Positions 9,572 to 22,022 are shown, counted from the first letter of the stretch. The stretch is DNA of 64,000 bases from Nereocystis luetkeana (GCA_031213475.1 JARUPZ010000016.1:2723140-2787139); one strand, 5' to 3'. Numbers and translations are program-made. Notes: generated by a model not told the origin, from the letters alone.

Positions 9572-9655
9572 TTAATACCTACGGTCTACTGCGGTACCTC
9601 GAGTGAAACTGACAGGGTCACAGATCACAGCTACGAGCACGAGTTCGTATTTATC

Positions 9656-9765
9656 TATTACGGGGGACCATAGTTAATAGTACCTATGGTATGCATAAAA
9701 ATCTATATATTTAACCATTTTTACGAACAATATTTAGTCCTATTAACTATGGTCCCCCGTAATAG
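9656..9765. mobile_element. MITE family A, copy 5
   Basis: Near-complete inverted ends (TATTACGGGGGACCATAG and CTATGGTCCCCCGTAATA), about 110 bp, with a GTATGCATAAAAA centre. Confidence 0.9.
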
Positions 9766-9983
9766 CTGCTGCCGGCGTTTCGTTTCGTTTCGTTTTGTTA
9801 GTTTGTTTGGTTGCTTGTTTTTTTTGTAGTACTATTGTTATTAACGGTGGTAGTGTTGCCTGTTCATGAGCCTCCTAGGGTCTCGCAAATGGGATGTGTC
9901 GGATTATTTGTTTTACGTCACCCCTGGTGCTACCTCGTGTTTTAAGTTTTTGTGAGGGGGGGGGGCACCGATATATAAGCTGG

Positions 9984-10081
9984 TTAACCCCTTTAGAACC
10001 GCAGTCCCGTTTTGGGGACAAACTACTTGAAATTTGAGTGGTTTGTCCCCACATATGGGACTGCGGTTCTAAAAGGGTTAA
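9984..10081. mobile_element. MITE family B, copy 1 (piggyBac-like)
   Basis: TTAA flanks a 90-bp element with inverted ends CCCCTTTAGAACCGCAGTCC and GGGACTGCGGTTCTAAAAGG. The inner arms GGGGACAAAC and GTTTGTCCCC also pair. The TTAA duplication and CCC-starting ends fit piggyBac-type transposition. It is non-coding. Confidence 0.88.
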
Positions 10082-10589
10082 GGGGCACAGGGATGTCGGT
10101 GCTGGGTATAGAGCACGCTGCTTGTATGTAGTGCACGAACTTCTTAATATTGCTCCTCAAGTAAGTGAGTTGAGAGGAAGGGAGGAGAACTCGAGTGAGC
10201 GGTATTACTGGGCTTCGCCGGAACACAGCTCGGCCCAGATGTCAACCAAAACTAGCCTGGTAATAATATGCAGATACGAGCATTCCCATACAGAAGATTT
10301 CCAGTAATAATGTACGTTCCTACCAGTATACGGTAGAGATATGCTACTGCAGCTGCTCCATCACGTTTTGGTTTCTTTCGTGCTAAGAGCGGTGTGTGCC
10401 GTGCCTGCCATATCTATCCAGTATGATGGCATGTATGTGTGTGTTCTTCGCATTAAAAACAAGTATTGCAGTACTAATAGTAGGGAACCGATGTGATAAT
10501 ATTCTGCAGTTTGTTGCTTTGGAGAGAATTAGGCGGTACGGTTAAAGTGTTCTTCACTTCAAACAGTTATTCTTACCCTGTCGGCATTG
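10082..10589. other. No gene; two short plus-strand pieces of repeat D
   Basis: GTGTGTTCTTCGCATTAAA (near 10439) and GTGTTCTTCACTTCAAAC (near 10549) are partial D repeats. A block at 10395-10430 matches the outer part of the 6170 copy. Nothing coding is supported. Confidence 0.5.
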
Positions 10590-10840
10590 AACGGTCTACC
10601 CTGCTTACTGCATAGCAATGTGGTATCTCTGTGCCGTAGTTTTGTGACCGCAAAGCTTGTGTCTCTCCAGGATTGAAGAATCGGCACGGACACTGCTGTG
10701 GTTGTGCTGGATGTTGACGGGTAGAAATCACGGTTTAACCCGTCTAGAGCTAACTGCAGTCCCGTTTACGTAGACAAACCACTCAAATTCTGAGTAATTT
10801 TGCCCGAAAGCGGGACTGCAGGCCTAACGAACACACACAT
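10590..10840 (-). repeat. Dispersed repeat D, copy split by a MITE
   Basis: It follows the 6170-6386 copy from GCTTACTGCATA to the GTTTAA block. There MITE B copy 2 is inserted, and the D end GAACACACACA resumes afterwards with a few bases lost. Confidence 0.7.
10735..10828. mobile_element. MITE family B, copy 2 (inside repeat D)
   Basis: Diverged family B element: TTAACCCGTCTAG at the left, ACTGCAGTCCCG and CGGGACTGCAG arms, and a decayed right end CCTAAC. The left TTAA is part of the D repeat target. Confidence 0.75.
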
Positions 10841-11019
10841 GTTTCGTGCCTCCTGGTCGGCTGCTGCTGGTGCTGTTGTTGTCGTCCTTTTGGCACCCAC
10901 ATATGCCATGCCGCATGTACTACTATCACAGCTATAGCTCGCAGGGGTTCTTTACATTCGTCGATACCCTATTATAAGACAATCTTGTGATATCTTCCCC
11001 GTGTTCCCGATCGATATTT
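10841..11019. other. No gene seen
   Basis: Unassigned DNA before the tandem array; the array may extend into it in degraded form. Confidence 0.4.
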
Positions 11020-12215
11020 TCGCCGTTCGGCTTGGTTTTTAAGGCGCCTACTCTTGGTGTACAAAATATCACATGTAGGTTTCCGCATTCGATCACACTG
11101 ACTGCTCGTCGACTTTCAATTTTTTTTCGTTGCGTGCTCACGCTCTCCTTGGCGTACTTTCCCCGCCGACGAAAGAAGCCGCGCGGCCCTTTTTACTCCA
11201 TACTGTCACAGCTTGTCACAGCCCGCAAGGGCCCTTTTTCTTCGCGTACGCTGGCACCCCGGACAGTCTCGCCATCCCAGGCGATGTCTACCCCCCCTCT
11301 CCCCTTCCTTGAGGAACTTGCCCTGATTTTCAGTGAACCTCATTATAATTAATTGCAGTATGGGCCCACCAACAACATAGAAAACGCCTACTCTGAGTGA
11401 GCCTTGGAACAACCAACCTTAGTGTGAAACCACCTTGAACTACCTTGGGCATATATATACTGTTGTAGGATTTAGTGGAACGCTCTCCGTAGGGCGCGAT
11501 TTATTATTCCCAATTTCATAGCTTCCCTAAACATCTCGAGCCTGGCCTTCTTTTGTGGGCTGTTTCTTGCCCGCGGGCCTATATACCGTGTGTCAGGTAT
11601 ATATATATATATAGGTTTCCGCCTTCGCTCCCACCGTTCGTCTGCTTTCGTCTTGGGTTCGGTCGATCACGCTCTTGTCATCAATGCCGTACTTTCCCCG
11701 CCGACGGCAGAAGGCGCGGCCCTTCACATATTACAGTTTCAGCTCGCGGGAGTCCTTCACAACCAGCCGCCTGCACAACAAGATCGTTACCACAGGGAAT
11801 GTCTGCGTTCTCTCCCGGTTTGGAATGCGCGTACAGTGTGTCGTGTGTATCCAGGTTTCCGCGTTCACCCCACCGGCCGTCGACGTCCGTCTCTTGTTTT
11901 TGCCCACCCGATGTCTTTTGCCGTACTTTCCCCGCCGACGGAAAACGACGCGGCCCGTTCTGTTACGTTATCACATCTAGCACAGAGGGGGGGGAGGGGG
12001 GGGTCTTTCCACTCATTCTTTGGCACCCGAATGCGATCACAGGTGGTATCTGCCCTTCTACCCGGTGCTAAATGCCCTGGGATTTACGGCGCAGTTTCCG
12101 CTCTGTTTCCACTGCCCCTCGACTTTCATCTTAGATTTGCTTGCTCACGCTCGCGTCATACTTTCCCCGCCGACGGAAGAAGGCACGGCCCTTTTTAGTT
12201 CATATTATTATCAGT
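11020..12215. repeat. Degenerate tandem repeat, period about 237 bp
   Basis: The core ACTTTCCCCGCCGACGGAAG followed by GCGCGGCCC recurs near 11155, 11688, 11925 and 12160; the last three are about 237 and 235 bases apart. Units share other blocks: a TTTCCGC...TCGTCTGC/TCGACTTTC lead and CACGCTCTTGTCAT-like text before the core. The spacing from first to second core is irregular, so units were lost or altered. Frames of 80-200 codons running through the array are products of the repeat. Confidence 0.75.
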
Positions 12216-12707
12216 GCCATAGGGGGAGGATTCGAACCCCGAAGTTTCGTCAGGATGGCGAGCGAAAAAGTTAGCAGGCGGTGCGGCAGAGTAGCAGCTT
12301 TACCATCCCCACCGCCATCTGGCTTGTGTGCCCACGTCTTCTACTTAGTGCACAACACCACCGCAAATTTATTATCGTCCTGTTACCCCTTCCTTTAGGG
12401 CTACCAGTATAGACCCAACGCGGGAGTCGCCGGCACATAGTCTACTACCCTTCGCGGTCAACGACTGCAGACAACAGGAACCGTACGGCCGACGTAGTCA
12501 CGCGGCATCTACAGACTACAGACCGCAACCGGTAAGTCGAGCACCGTACGAGTAGTGGCGTCCGGAGTATAGCATGATGTATCGATTTGGTTTGGTTGAA
12601 CTCTCGCGGCTGAATTTTGTAGTATTCGCATCGATTCCAGAGCTGTGTTCTTCTTTTGGTACGATGCGTATGCTGTAGTTGCGGATAGAAATCAAGAGTG
12701 GCCATAT
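12216..12707. other. No gene seen
   Basis: A box B-like GGATTCGAACCCC occurs at 12229 without a matching box A or SINE body. Otherwise unassigned. Confidence 0.4.
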
Positions 12708-12817
12708 CTATTACGGGGGACCCTAGTTAACAGGACCTATGGTGTACATAAAAACCTATATATGTAACCATTTTTACTAACAATATTTGGTCCTGTTAAC
12801 TATGGCCCCCCGTAATA
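12708..12817. mobile_element. MITE family A, copy 6
   Basis: Inverted ends TATTACGGGGGACCCTAG and CTATGGCCCCCCGTAATA enclose the standard AT-rich centre. Confidence 0.9.
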
Positions 12818-15001
12818 AGAGCCAAGCGCGTTGCACTAACAGACTGCCTCCGCGAGCCTCGCCCCACGTGTCTAGAATGGTTGCCTTTGTCTGATGGCCT
12901 GCTCATGACCACGGATATCACAATTCATAAGTTATTTGACGAAGGTGTAAACAACACCGGCTCGTGGATCGCGGCCCGCTTGCCCTGGTTGCAGCGTCGA
13001 GAAACCTGCCGCACATCGACTACGCATTTTGCCAAGTTGAACATCGTCACATATATATATATATATAGCCCCCTCAAAGAATGCCAGCTCAACCTTCAAG
13101 ATATTATACATACATACATGGTACTACGCTGTGCATGCATGCCTGGTTGCATATACATATCATACGCCCCCATGCTTCCGTGTTGTGGACTTTGGCTCGA
13201 CAGCGTGCCCTCAACGAACGGCAGTGCACACTAGCTATTGGAGGAAAAACAAAAAACGGTACACCCGTCCCGTTGGTAGTCAAAAACAGGCACATACCGG
13301 AATCGAGTGGAAAGGCACCCCACGAGGCATGACAAGCTTGAATGGCCAAACACACACATCGTACATACCCGTCTCTGAAGGAAAATTACACAATGGACGA
13401 CAAAAACACTTGCTGGCAGCTAACTTTACGAGCCTCGCCGCATCCAGGTTCGGTTCGGAGGGCTCAGGTCCGGATGGGATCAAATCAAATCATGAAAAAA
13501 AAAAAAACATCAACAAAATCGGAGAACAAAAAAAACCTGCGCAACATCTCACGACAACGACACTGCAAGATAGAGGTGTCACTTTTTTTCTTTATCTGAA
13601 TTATTTTTTGACGGAGCTACTCCTCGACCGAGGGTTGCCCGGTATACGGTATCCCATCTGTGTCGCACACTATTGCTCCTTCGCGCCTAGTCGCGTTCTA
13701 CGATAGAGGTAGCACATTTCTGCCGCCGTAAAAGGTTCTTGAATGACGGGTAGTGAGGACACCGCCGTCTACGGTCGTACGATTTCGGCTGCGCGCGACA
13801 AGAGTAAAACTCCCGCCCTCCAGGCAAACCCTGAGATACGTAAGCCATCCAGGGTCCAGCGCAGAACTAGCTTAACTCTCCGCGCTCTGTAGACTTCCAT
13901 TTACTGCATTGATGAATAGTATGGAGCTCCTCCTGCGAGGGGCCGTCTCAGAATGTTCAGGCTGTCTCTCCTATCTTTTAGCCCGCCGTACAGGTTTACG
14001 GTAGGGTCCATATGATCCACATCGCGATCTGTCCGACATGTGCTCTACTCTCACACACGCGAGAGTCTGCATTCGAAGAGATGTACAGGTCGAACACTAC
14101 GACACCGGGTGTGCATGTGGCTGGTATAGCTCGACGGTTAGAGTTAGAGTTCGGATCAAACCGGTTGGATTAGAGTCGGGGGTCAAGCAATCCCTCCTCC
14201 CCCCGCCCTTCAGGGGCCAGGGGGGGACAGAAACTCCCCCCCCCCCCCCCCCCCCCCCGTTCACAACATTACATGGAGAGCCGTACCATTTGGGACCGAG
14301 CTATTGGTAGGCACGGGCCTGTGGGAGAATTTCACAGGACAAACCACTAGATGCTTCGCTAGTTTCAAGCCCCAGCATCCTACAACCTCACCTCGGGAGC
14401 ACTGTGGCTCTTCTGACGGTGCCCCGCTGGGGCTAAAACTCCTGACCTCCTCAAAGATTGCTCCATCTCGTGACCTCGATCCATGGTCAAGCCATTTGTT
14501 TACCTTGTCGTGGCCTTAAATATAATATAGGGAATTAACTCGTCCACCCGTCCTGCTACGCACACCCATACGCACCATAGTAGCCAGCACCAGCAAGCCC
14601 GGTTAAAACAAAGTGCAACGAAGCACCTGGCTGCCACTGTACAGTGTAGGTCCATGAAAAAGAAAGAGCCTGATAAGAACAAAAGGCTCACCTTGTTTGG
14701 AGGACGCTTAAGAAAAATCGGCTAAGAAAAACGACCCAGCGGTGAACACTACACTAAATCCTAGGTGTTTACGGATGGCGTTACAAGAAGAATCTTAGGG
14801 TTGCTCAGATTTAGGTGTTTGCTGTTGGCGGGCCCGTGGTGCTGTAGTGCTGACAGGTTTGCTACGTAAAAACTGCATCAAAGCCTCTGCGGGCGTACTA
14901 CATGTGGAATGCTCCCGGCTAGAACAACATATAACCAAAGCACGCAGAGCCTGTGTCTGGCCGCCGTTTATTTGGCGTTACATCCATTGGTTTGACGGGA
15001 C
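12818..15001. other. No recognisable gene (2.2 kb)
   Basis: Mixed unique-looking DNA. An open frame at 13131-13706 (+) has no recognisable domain. A poly(C) tract lies at 14238-14259 and a short TA run at 13051-13066. A TCTAACCG/GGTTAGAG-like stretch lies near 14135-14170. No RNA gene is convincing. Confidence 0.4.
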
Positions 15002-15097
15002 TAACCCTTTTAGTACCGCAGTCCCGTCCTGGGGACAAATTGCTTGGAATTTTAGTGTTTTGTCCCCACATAACGGGACGGCAGTACTAAAAGGGGT
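15002..15097. mobile_element. MITE family B, copy 3
   Basis: Ends CTAACCCTTTTAGTACCGCA and GGCAGTACTAAAAGGGG, with inner GGGGACAAA and TTTGTCCCC arms. The flanking TTAA is mutated. Confidence 0.82.
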
Positions 15098-15339
15098 TTT
15101 ACTCTATAAGGCAAGAGCTTTCACTTTTCACACTTTTGCTTCGTTTATACAGGGCTCCAAAAACCTGCGTATTGGCTGTGTATGAATGCTGTTCTGCAGC
15201 GGCCAACGATGAAACGAGCGTCAACGACCATGACCGGGGAAGCCTGGCGACGTCAGCCAACGAACCGAAGCGTCTTTCGTGTCTCAGTTCTTCTGCTGTT
15301 TTATCATTTTTGAAAAAGCACCCTGGACAATAGGCAATC
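15098..15339. other. No gene seen
   Basis: Short unassigned interval between a MITE and the minisatellite. Confidence 0.4.
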
Positions 15340-15929
15340 GTCCAATTGTCTGTTGATAGCTTCCTACTGCAAAATTGACTGTCTACTGGTGTGGTCCCTA
15401 ATTCCAACTAATCGATGCGCATCGAGCTCGATAGTCCGGACGGTTTCTATTAAAATCCCTACCTTGCTGGGCCTAGTATCCAGACAATTCCGCTTTATGG
15501 GCAATCTCCGTCATCAATGGTCCGGACATTTCCAATTAATGGACCTTCTCCTAAATTAATTGTCCGGGCAATTTTAATTAATAGACCGTCTCCTAAATCT
15601 ATTGTCTCGACAACTTCAAGTACCGGACCGTCTCCATTTGCCCCGACTATTCCAACTGATAAGCAGCCCACCTGAATCATTTTTCCGGAACATCTCAATT
15701 GGCAGACTGCCTAAATCACTTGTACCGATAACTCCAATCAATAGGCAGTCTCACAAATCAATCGTCCCGCCCTCTTCTGCTTACGCCTCGGACATCATAC
15801 GCATTAATAGACTATTGCCCCTACTACAGCTGAGTCACGAAGTTGTCTTATCAATTGAAATTGTCCGGGCGAGTGATGTCAAGGACTGTCTAGCCGTTTC
15901 ATTATTTAGACAACTGATCTTGGATACTA
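15340..15929 (+). repeat. Minisatellite, period about 57 bp, forward block
   Basis: Degenerate units of the form TTGTCCGGACAATTCCAATTA, then ATAGAC-GTCTCC-TAAATCAA, repeat about ten times (clear at 15481-15790). MITE B copy 4 cuts the array at 15930. Confidence 0.8.
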
Positions 15930-16027
15930 TTAACCCTTTTAGAACCGCACTTCCATATGTGGGGACAAAACACTCTAATTATAAGTAATTTGTCCCCAAA
16001 ACGGGACTGGGGTCCTAAAAGGGTTAA
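15930..16027. mobile_element. MITE family B, copy 4
   Basis: Perfect TTAA on both sides, with ends CCCTTTTAGAACCGCA and TCCTAAAAGGG. The inner arms TGGGGACAAA and TTTGTCCCCA pair. It lies exactly where the minisatellite changes orientation. Confidence 0.88.
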
Positions 16028-16560
16028 CATCTGTTACTTGGATTTGTTCGGACAATTAACTTGAGAGACTCAATTGGAATGGTCTGAACGATTGATATCT
16101 GGTGACTTCTAACAACTGTATGTAATTGTCCGGATAAATGATTTTGGAGACTCTATCTATTGAAATTGTCCTAGCGATTGGTTTCAGAGACTGCCCACGA
16201 ATTGGATTTTGACTGAACATTGGATGTTTTGTGCTTTTATGACATCGTCCAAAGAAATGATTTTTGAGACTGTCCAATAATTGGAATTGTCTGAACAATT
16301 GATGCCTCGTGCTTTCTATAAAATTGAAATTGTCCAGAGAAATGATGTCGGAGACTGCCTATTAATTGGAACCGTCCTGACAAATGATTTCACAGGCTGT
16401 CAGTGAACTGGAATTGCTCGAACAATTGATTTCGGGCGATGTACATGAATTGGACATGTCGGGGCAACTGCTTTGGGAGACCGTCCAATTGTCTGGGCAA
16501 TTGGTTTCGGAAGCGATCTACCACTACTGTAATTGCAATTGATTGTCAGGAGAATCGAGT
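16028..16560 (-). repeat. Minisatellite, inverted block
   Basis: The same unit as 15340-15929 in reverse complement: GGAGACTGTC...ATTGGAATTGTCCGGACAA-like text with AATGATTT/GATTTCGGAGAC. About nine degenerate units. Confidence 0.78.
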
Positions 16561-17039
16561 TTTAGAGGGTTCTGTTATTCGAAAGCTGGGAGTTAATTGT
16601 ACGAGCCATACTTGATTTGGTCAGTACTACAATAATACCACACTAGTATTGCCTCTACACCAAGATCGGGAAGTTCCCTGAATATTATACCCAAACCATT
16701 GCAAGGTAGGTACCTGGTACTTATTACAGTCTTATTATTTCCCTTGCCATCCGACAATGTACAGTATGATCTTCAACATTGATCACTCATCACTTTCCTG
16801 AAAGAAAGAAGAAAACTTCGGAAAAAAAAAGGAAACCCATGCATGCACCAAGTCTACCTCCCTTCTGTACCAACTTTAGGCTTTATAGTGCCTTACTACG
16901 AATATTTATCAATTCATTTTTCAGCAGGGGGCGCCTACTACTACAATAAACAGACAGGTGTAAGGCCATAGCATTTCTTTCTCGAGCAAGCAGTGGCTTT
17001 CTTGGTGGGCATTTAAACTGATTTATTTGTGCGGGCATT
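16561..17039. other. No gene seen
   Basis: Unassigned DNA separating the inverted and the second forward minisatellite blocks. It holds one GTACCTGGTAC word near 16707. Confidence 0.4.
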
Positions 17040-17480
17040 TCCAATTACTTTCCAAGTAAGTAAGTGCCGAAGTCCGTTTGGACAATTTCCATTTAATTGA
17101 CAGCAAGCACCCGAAATCAGTTGTTTGGACAATTAATTCCATTCAATAGGAAGCGCCCGAAATCATTTGTTTAGACAGGTCCAATTAATAGACAACAACA
17201 AACACCCGAAATCGATTGTCAGGGCCATTTCAATTAGCGGACACGACCCGATTTTCAATTACAGTCGTGGACAGCACCTGGGATCTACCGTCTGGACAAG
17301 TCGAATTAATGGACCAGCACCCGAAATCAATCGGCTGGATAATTATCAATTAGTGGGCAATCGCCGGGATCAATTGTCGGGACAAAATTCCAATGAATAG
17401 ACAGTCGCCAAAATCAAGCTTTGTCAAGACAATTCCAATGAACACACACAGCCTCCTAAATCAATTGCAGACGCAATAGA
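17040..17480 (+). repeat. Minisatellite, second forward block (variant unit)
   Basis: Units TTGGACAATT-CCATT-AATAGGAAGC-ACCCGAAATCA of about 57 bp, closely related to the 15340 array but with CACCCGAAATC replacing CTCCTAAATC. Confidence 0.75.
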
Positions 17481-19439
17481 CCATTGAAATAGGAAGTGAC
17501 CAGGACGTGGTCATATATGCAGTTTTCATTCCGCTGCTAATAAAACACGTACGAACCTGGTATTATTATTGCGTATGTATACGTAGATACCTGGTACTTC
17601 CCAGTATCACCATAGACGCAGGCGTAAATTAAACAAATTGACACGGGCCAGCTGTGATATCGATCGAAGAAGCATTATAAGTCGTTTCGCTAAGCTTTGT
17701 ACTCGAATCCCTGAGCGGGTTACACGATGTATCGGTCGCGCGTTTTCCATGATACGATGTGTACATCGTTGTCATTTACTCTCTCGAGCGATACATACTG
17801 TAGTTCGAAGTATGCATTACTATGTGTGTCGGTGACGCCTTTACTGCTGTACTGTAGGTGATGCCAGGATTAGGGTCGCTCGTTTTTGTGCTTCCTCAGG
17901 GCGAACAGCAGGTACTAAAACTCTAGCCCACCGACACGTATTATGCATAGTAGGTCGTACACCACAATGGTTCCCCTTTTTGTTTGCGTTACTTTTTTTT
18001 GTTTGTTTTTTTACCGGTATCACAGGAGACCTTAGAGTACAGCAGTATATCGTTCCTACCACCGCGTATTCATCGATATGTATATGCACGTAGCAGGCCT
18101 AATAATAGACTCATATCGCGGTGGTGGTGGTGCCTTGTAGGGCTGTAGGGATGGTGCCTCGCGGGGGTGGTGCATTGTTTTCTTCACATGATCACATGAA
18201 GAGGTCAGCAAGATACCACCCTGAACACGGCTTCGAAGAAGCTTGTTCGCGCGAAGCCGACCAAGGTTTCAATACTCGTATACGATGCGTTCTTGAACAA
18301 ATATTCTGGTGAAAGCATCGTACTGCATTAGCCGGTCGTCGCTCACTTGAGGAGCTCAGTATGTAAAAAAATATTGCCTCAGAAGGCAAACAAAGTGCAA
18401 CCCTCACCGTGGGATGAGTCCCCAATGCCTTTGGTTCATTGCACACATCAGTGTGTGAGTGTATACAACGTAGCCCGTGTTCCTTTCTGGCCTCGATACA
18501 GCCCCGTTCTAGTGTTCGCGCGCACGCAGGCCAGTTCATTCTGTCGTTAGCCCGACGGGTCCCACTTGCTACATACATATATGTATATATGTATATATGT
18601 GTATATGTATTATGCATAACAACGGCACCCTTGATTGCTGTTGGCGTGGTTGTCATGGTTGTTGTTCTCACATGAACTCACTGCATTATTCCAGTCTGAG
18701 CATAAGCAAGGCGGTACCAGGTATGTGTGTTTGCGGTGCACAATATGGGCTCACGATCCGCCAACCATTGAGCAGCTGCACCGGCACAACTTTCGGCAAC
18801 GCAAACATTGAGACCTTCTCTCGTCCAACGGGTGCACCCCGAACCTTTTCAATGGTTGGGACTACCACTGCTGCTGCTGCTTGCTGTCCCCGCCACACAG
18901 CTGCTCAAATCTCCGAGCACGATCCTGGCACCGCTCGGCCTCTCGTCGTGGATCGCAACCTGTAATGACACCTGGAGCCACTCATGCGACATCATGCACC
19001 ACCGGTTGGCCTACTGCACACCTTTCCCCCAGTCTGTGGCCCCACGTCTGTCCCTACAGTAGAGAACCCCTCTCCAGTGACAAGCACAAACACCTTGAAA
19101 CACTTCGTTCCGCGTACTGCACCCGAAGCATCAAAGTAGCGTGTTGTTGATCGTTAAGTATCAGAGGCACAACCATTTACAACCCCCCCCCCCCCCCGAA
19201 ACAAAAACCCAAAAAGAACAAAGCCCCCCTCAAATTTACGGGCGGGCGGGTGGGAACGCCTACTGCACACCTGTCTCCCCCACGCTGTCGGCTTAAGTGA
19301 TTAGAGGCCCTTTGCTTGATGTCTGCTTGTCCGCGCAAGGTACGCCTCTACCTCTTGGCAAGCAAACGTGACGCTCTCTCTCTTCCTCTCTCTCTTCATC
19401 TCTCTCTCATACCTTCACACTTCTCACATCAACCGCATC
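17481..19439. other. No recognisable gene (2 kb)
   Basis: Open frames of 60-160 codons on both strands around 18190-19150 show no known domain. There is an ATGTATATATGTATAT run near 18576-18610 and a poly(C) run near 19178-19196. A block with CCTACTGCACACC occurs near 19009 and 19259. Confidence 0.4.
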
Positions 19440-19627
19440 CATCTATCCATCCATCCATCCAATCATCCATCCATCCATTCATCCAATCATCCATCCATCC
19501 ATCCATCCATCTATACATCCAATCATCCATCTATCCATCCATCCATCCACCCATCCATCCAACCATCCTTCTATCCATCCATCCTCCCGTCCATCCATCC
19601 TCCCGTCCATCCATCCATCCATCCATC
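19440..19627. repeat. (CATC)n tetranucleotide microsatellite
   Basis: About 190 bases of imperfect ATCC/CATC units. The Ile-His-Pro-Ser and Met-Asp-Gly-Trp open frames across it are translations of the repeat. Confidence 0.92.
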
Positions 19628-20117
19628 TGAGTCGCAAATTCTTCCGTACGTACGAAACGAAACTCAGGACTGGTATCCACCAGGTTTTTCTTTCCCCGCT
19701 TTCGCTGAGGCTCACCGTGAAAAATGTTGGGGTTTTCCCGCCCGGTGTGGTGGAGCCTGCGACATATTAGGCACATATGAGAGCTCGGTGGTAAGCAACA
19801 GCAACAAGTCCAACTCCAGCCTAAGAAAATCAAGCATGCACTTTAGATAGAACCGGCGCACCGAACCGAATGTACCCCCTCATCGCTAACGACTAAAAAT
19901 ATTGCTTCTAAAGGGTATTTGGTTTTGATGTCCCGCAATGGCGTTGTATCGTCTCTTTACAAAGTCGTGGGTATGTCTTCTCCAGCGCAGCGCGCGAAAA
20001 AAAAAAAAGAATTCGTGCGTGAGCCTTGCGGGGCTTCGCGGCAACACCTTCGCGCTGCGTCAACAAAGCGCGGCACCCTGCTCCATGTCACGGAGCGTTT
20101 CACGCAACACGATGACA
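19628..20117. other. No gene seen
   Basis: Unassigned DNA with a short poly(A) run near 19998. Confidence 0.4.
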
Positions 20118-20161
20118 TACATACATACATACATACATACATACATACATACATACATACA
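20118..20161. repeat. (CATA)n microsatellite
   Basis: Eleven or so perfect CATA units. Confidence 0.9.
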
Positions 20162-21489
20162 GTAGATGAATCAAACCTGTGCGACACGACGATCGAAGCG
20201 CCTGTTTTACACGTCGCTTGTAGGAAATACGGGGGCCAATGCGCGTCGGATCGTGAAGCAGGACGCAGGGATCAATCGACAAGCGACCGCACACCGCGAG
20301 GGGCCTGATGACCTCAACATCCAGAGCGGTGTCCGCTCAGAAAAGTCGGCACTTCTTTGCCACCGTTTCGAGAGAAGGAAGAGGGGCGCGCCCGCACTAC
20401 TGTACACTCGGGCGGGCACAATACCACCTAAAACCTTCACAGGATGGGAAAAGAAACGCGCCTCACTGCAAAAACGCGTACCTGTTTGGTGCTACCTCAA
20501 CTTAACGCACGCTTCTCTAAATCCAACGATCACTCGACGCTGCTCGTTCTCTGCCCACGCATCTACTGTGGGTGGGTACACCATCAAGAGCAACATATAT
20601 ATACGTCGGCGCCGCTACGGCCGAGTGCCCCCCTCACCTCGGCTTCCCGAAGGTTGGACCTGAGGCTCTTGACAACGTCGCCATTGCCGACTGGTTTTTG
20701 AACACTGTGCTTGCTCCACCTTACGTTCCTCTCCCTACCCCAATCGACGTGCAGCAAGGAGATTGATGTGGGAGTCGGGATAAATGTCTACGTGTAAATG
20801 GCGCGTCTCCCAGGGGCGGGGGGGGGGGGGGTGCACGCCTACATTATTCACATGGAGGCGTCATTTTTGCGGCGGGTCTTGTTCCTCACTTTCCGGACTC
20901 CAACCATCCGAGCCCAATAAATCGGGACCCCTCTCCCACAGATCAACAGTATCGTCACTGCTGAAAACACTCGCCCACATTAACTCGCACGAAGCGCACC
21001 CCCACCAGCTGGTTGGTCAGAGAATCCAGCCGATTGTTGCTCGACAAGGAAGTTATCTATACTGCGCCCCGGGGGGTTGTGCTCAAGCCCCAGGGAGAGG
21101 GGGCGTTGGCCGCAGGAGTCCTTCCCTTCGGTGAATCAGAGTGACTCTGAACGAACGGCCCAGACCCTGGGAACCTGGGGTTCAAATCTCGGCTTGTAAC
21201 AGGTGCGCACCTTGTTTAATTGAGGCACCTCGGCATTTTTCTGTTATTAAAGCTTCTCTTCAATTTCTTGGTGGTGTCATCCTGTTTGGGCTTTTGGGAC
21301 TTCCCAGACTGAAAATGCGACGAACATAATAATAGTTGCAATTATGCGGCATGGGCCACACGGAGCAATGTGGGCCCGCTTGGCTAAAAGAGAGAGATGC
21401 TGGTGTTGAATATGCCCGAAGTACATTAGTACCAGTGCAACGACGCGAGGGAGTTTTGCACGACTCGAGCCCAGCATACGGCGCATGCT
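20162..21489. other. Unassigned DNA with an orphan open frame at 20166-20663
   Basis: A plus-strand frame of 165 codons runs through 20166-20663. It is basic, has no domain I recognise and starts at the end of the CATA tract, so it is probably not a gene. A poly(G) run sits at 20818-20831. A box B-like GGTTCAAATCTC is at 21179 without a convincing box A. Confidence 0.35.
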
Positions 21490-21495
21490 GAGCTC

Positions 21496-21549
<54 letters not shown>

Positions 21550-21565
21550 GTACTACTACTACTAG

Positions 21566-21627
<62 letters not shown>

Positions 21628-21643
21628 GTACTACTACTACTAG

Positions 21644-21705
<62 letters not shown>

Positions 21706-21722
21706 GTACTACTGCTGCTGCT
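21490..21722. repeat. (TAC)n trinucleotide array with periodic TAG interruptions
   Basis: About 230 bases of CTA/TAC triplets. The variant CTAGTACTACTACTACTAG recurs near 21548, 21626 and in part 21705, which indicates internal duplication of larger blocks. It ends in a short CTG run. Confidence 0.92.
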
Positions 21723-21924
21723 GCTCTCGTACTGCTGCGGAGGCCGCTCTTACACTAGGTGTGGACAATAGCACCGATTTACGCTCGTCCTGTGGATCGC
21801 TCGACGTGTGGGGCCCAAATGGACTAAAGCCCCCCTCTTTACCCAACGATACGATCGCACTGAGTACCACAGAGATGAAGCATTATCTTTTGCCGAAAAC
21901 CTTCCGACTGATGGGGCACCTTAA

Positions 21925-22022
21925 TTAACCCTTTTAGCACCGCAGCCCCATCTGTGGGGACAAAGCACTCAAATTATAACTACTTTTCCCCCAAGACAGG
22001 ACCGCAGTCCTAAAGGGGTTGA
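21925..22022. mobile_element. MITE family B, copy 5
   Basis: TTAA plus CCCTTTTAGCACCGCAG at the left; CCGCAGTCCTAAAGGGGTTGA at the right, where TTAA has become TTGA. Inner arms GGGGACAAA and TTTTCCCCC. Confidence 0.82.

Noticed and set aside
19368..19850. 160-codon Ile/His/Pro/Ser protein
   Set aside because: It is encoded by the CATC microsatellite.
20166..20663. 165-codon frame as a gene
   Set aside because: It begins at the microsatellite edge, its frame overlaps another on the opposite strand, and no motif is recognised.
21160..21200. tRNA or SINE head with box B-like GGTTCAAATCTC
   Set aside because: No box A lies at the right distance and no SINE body follows.
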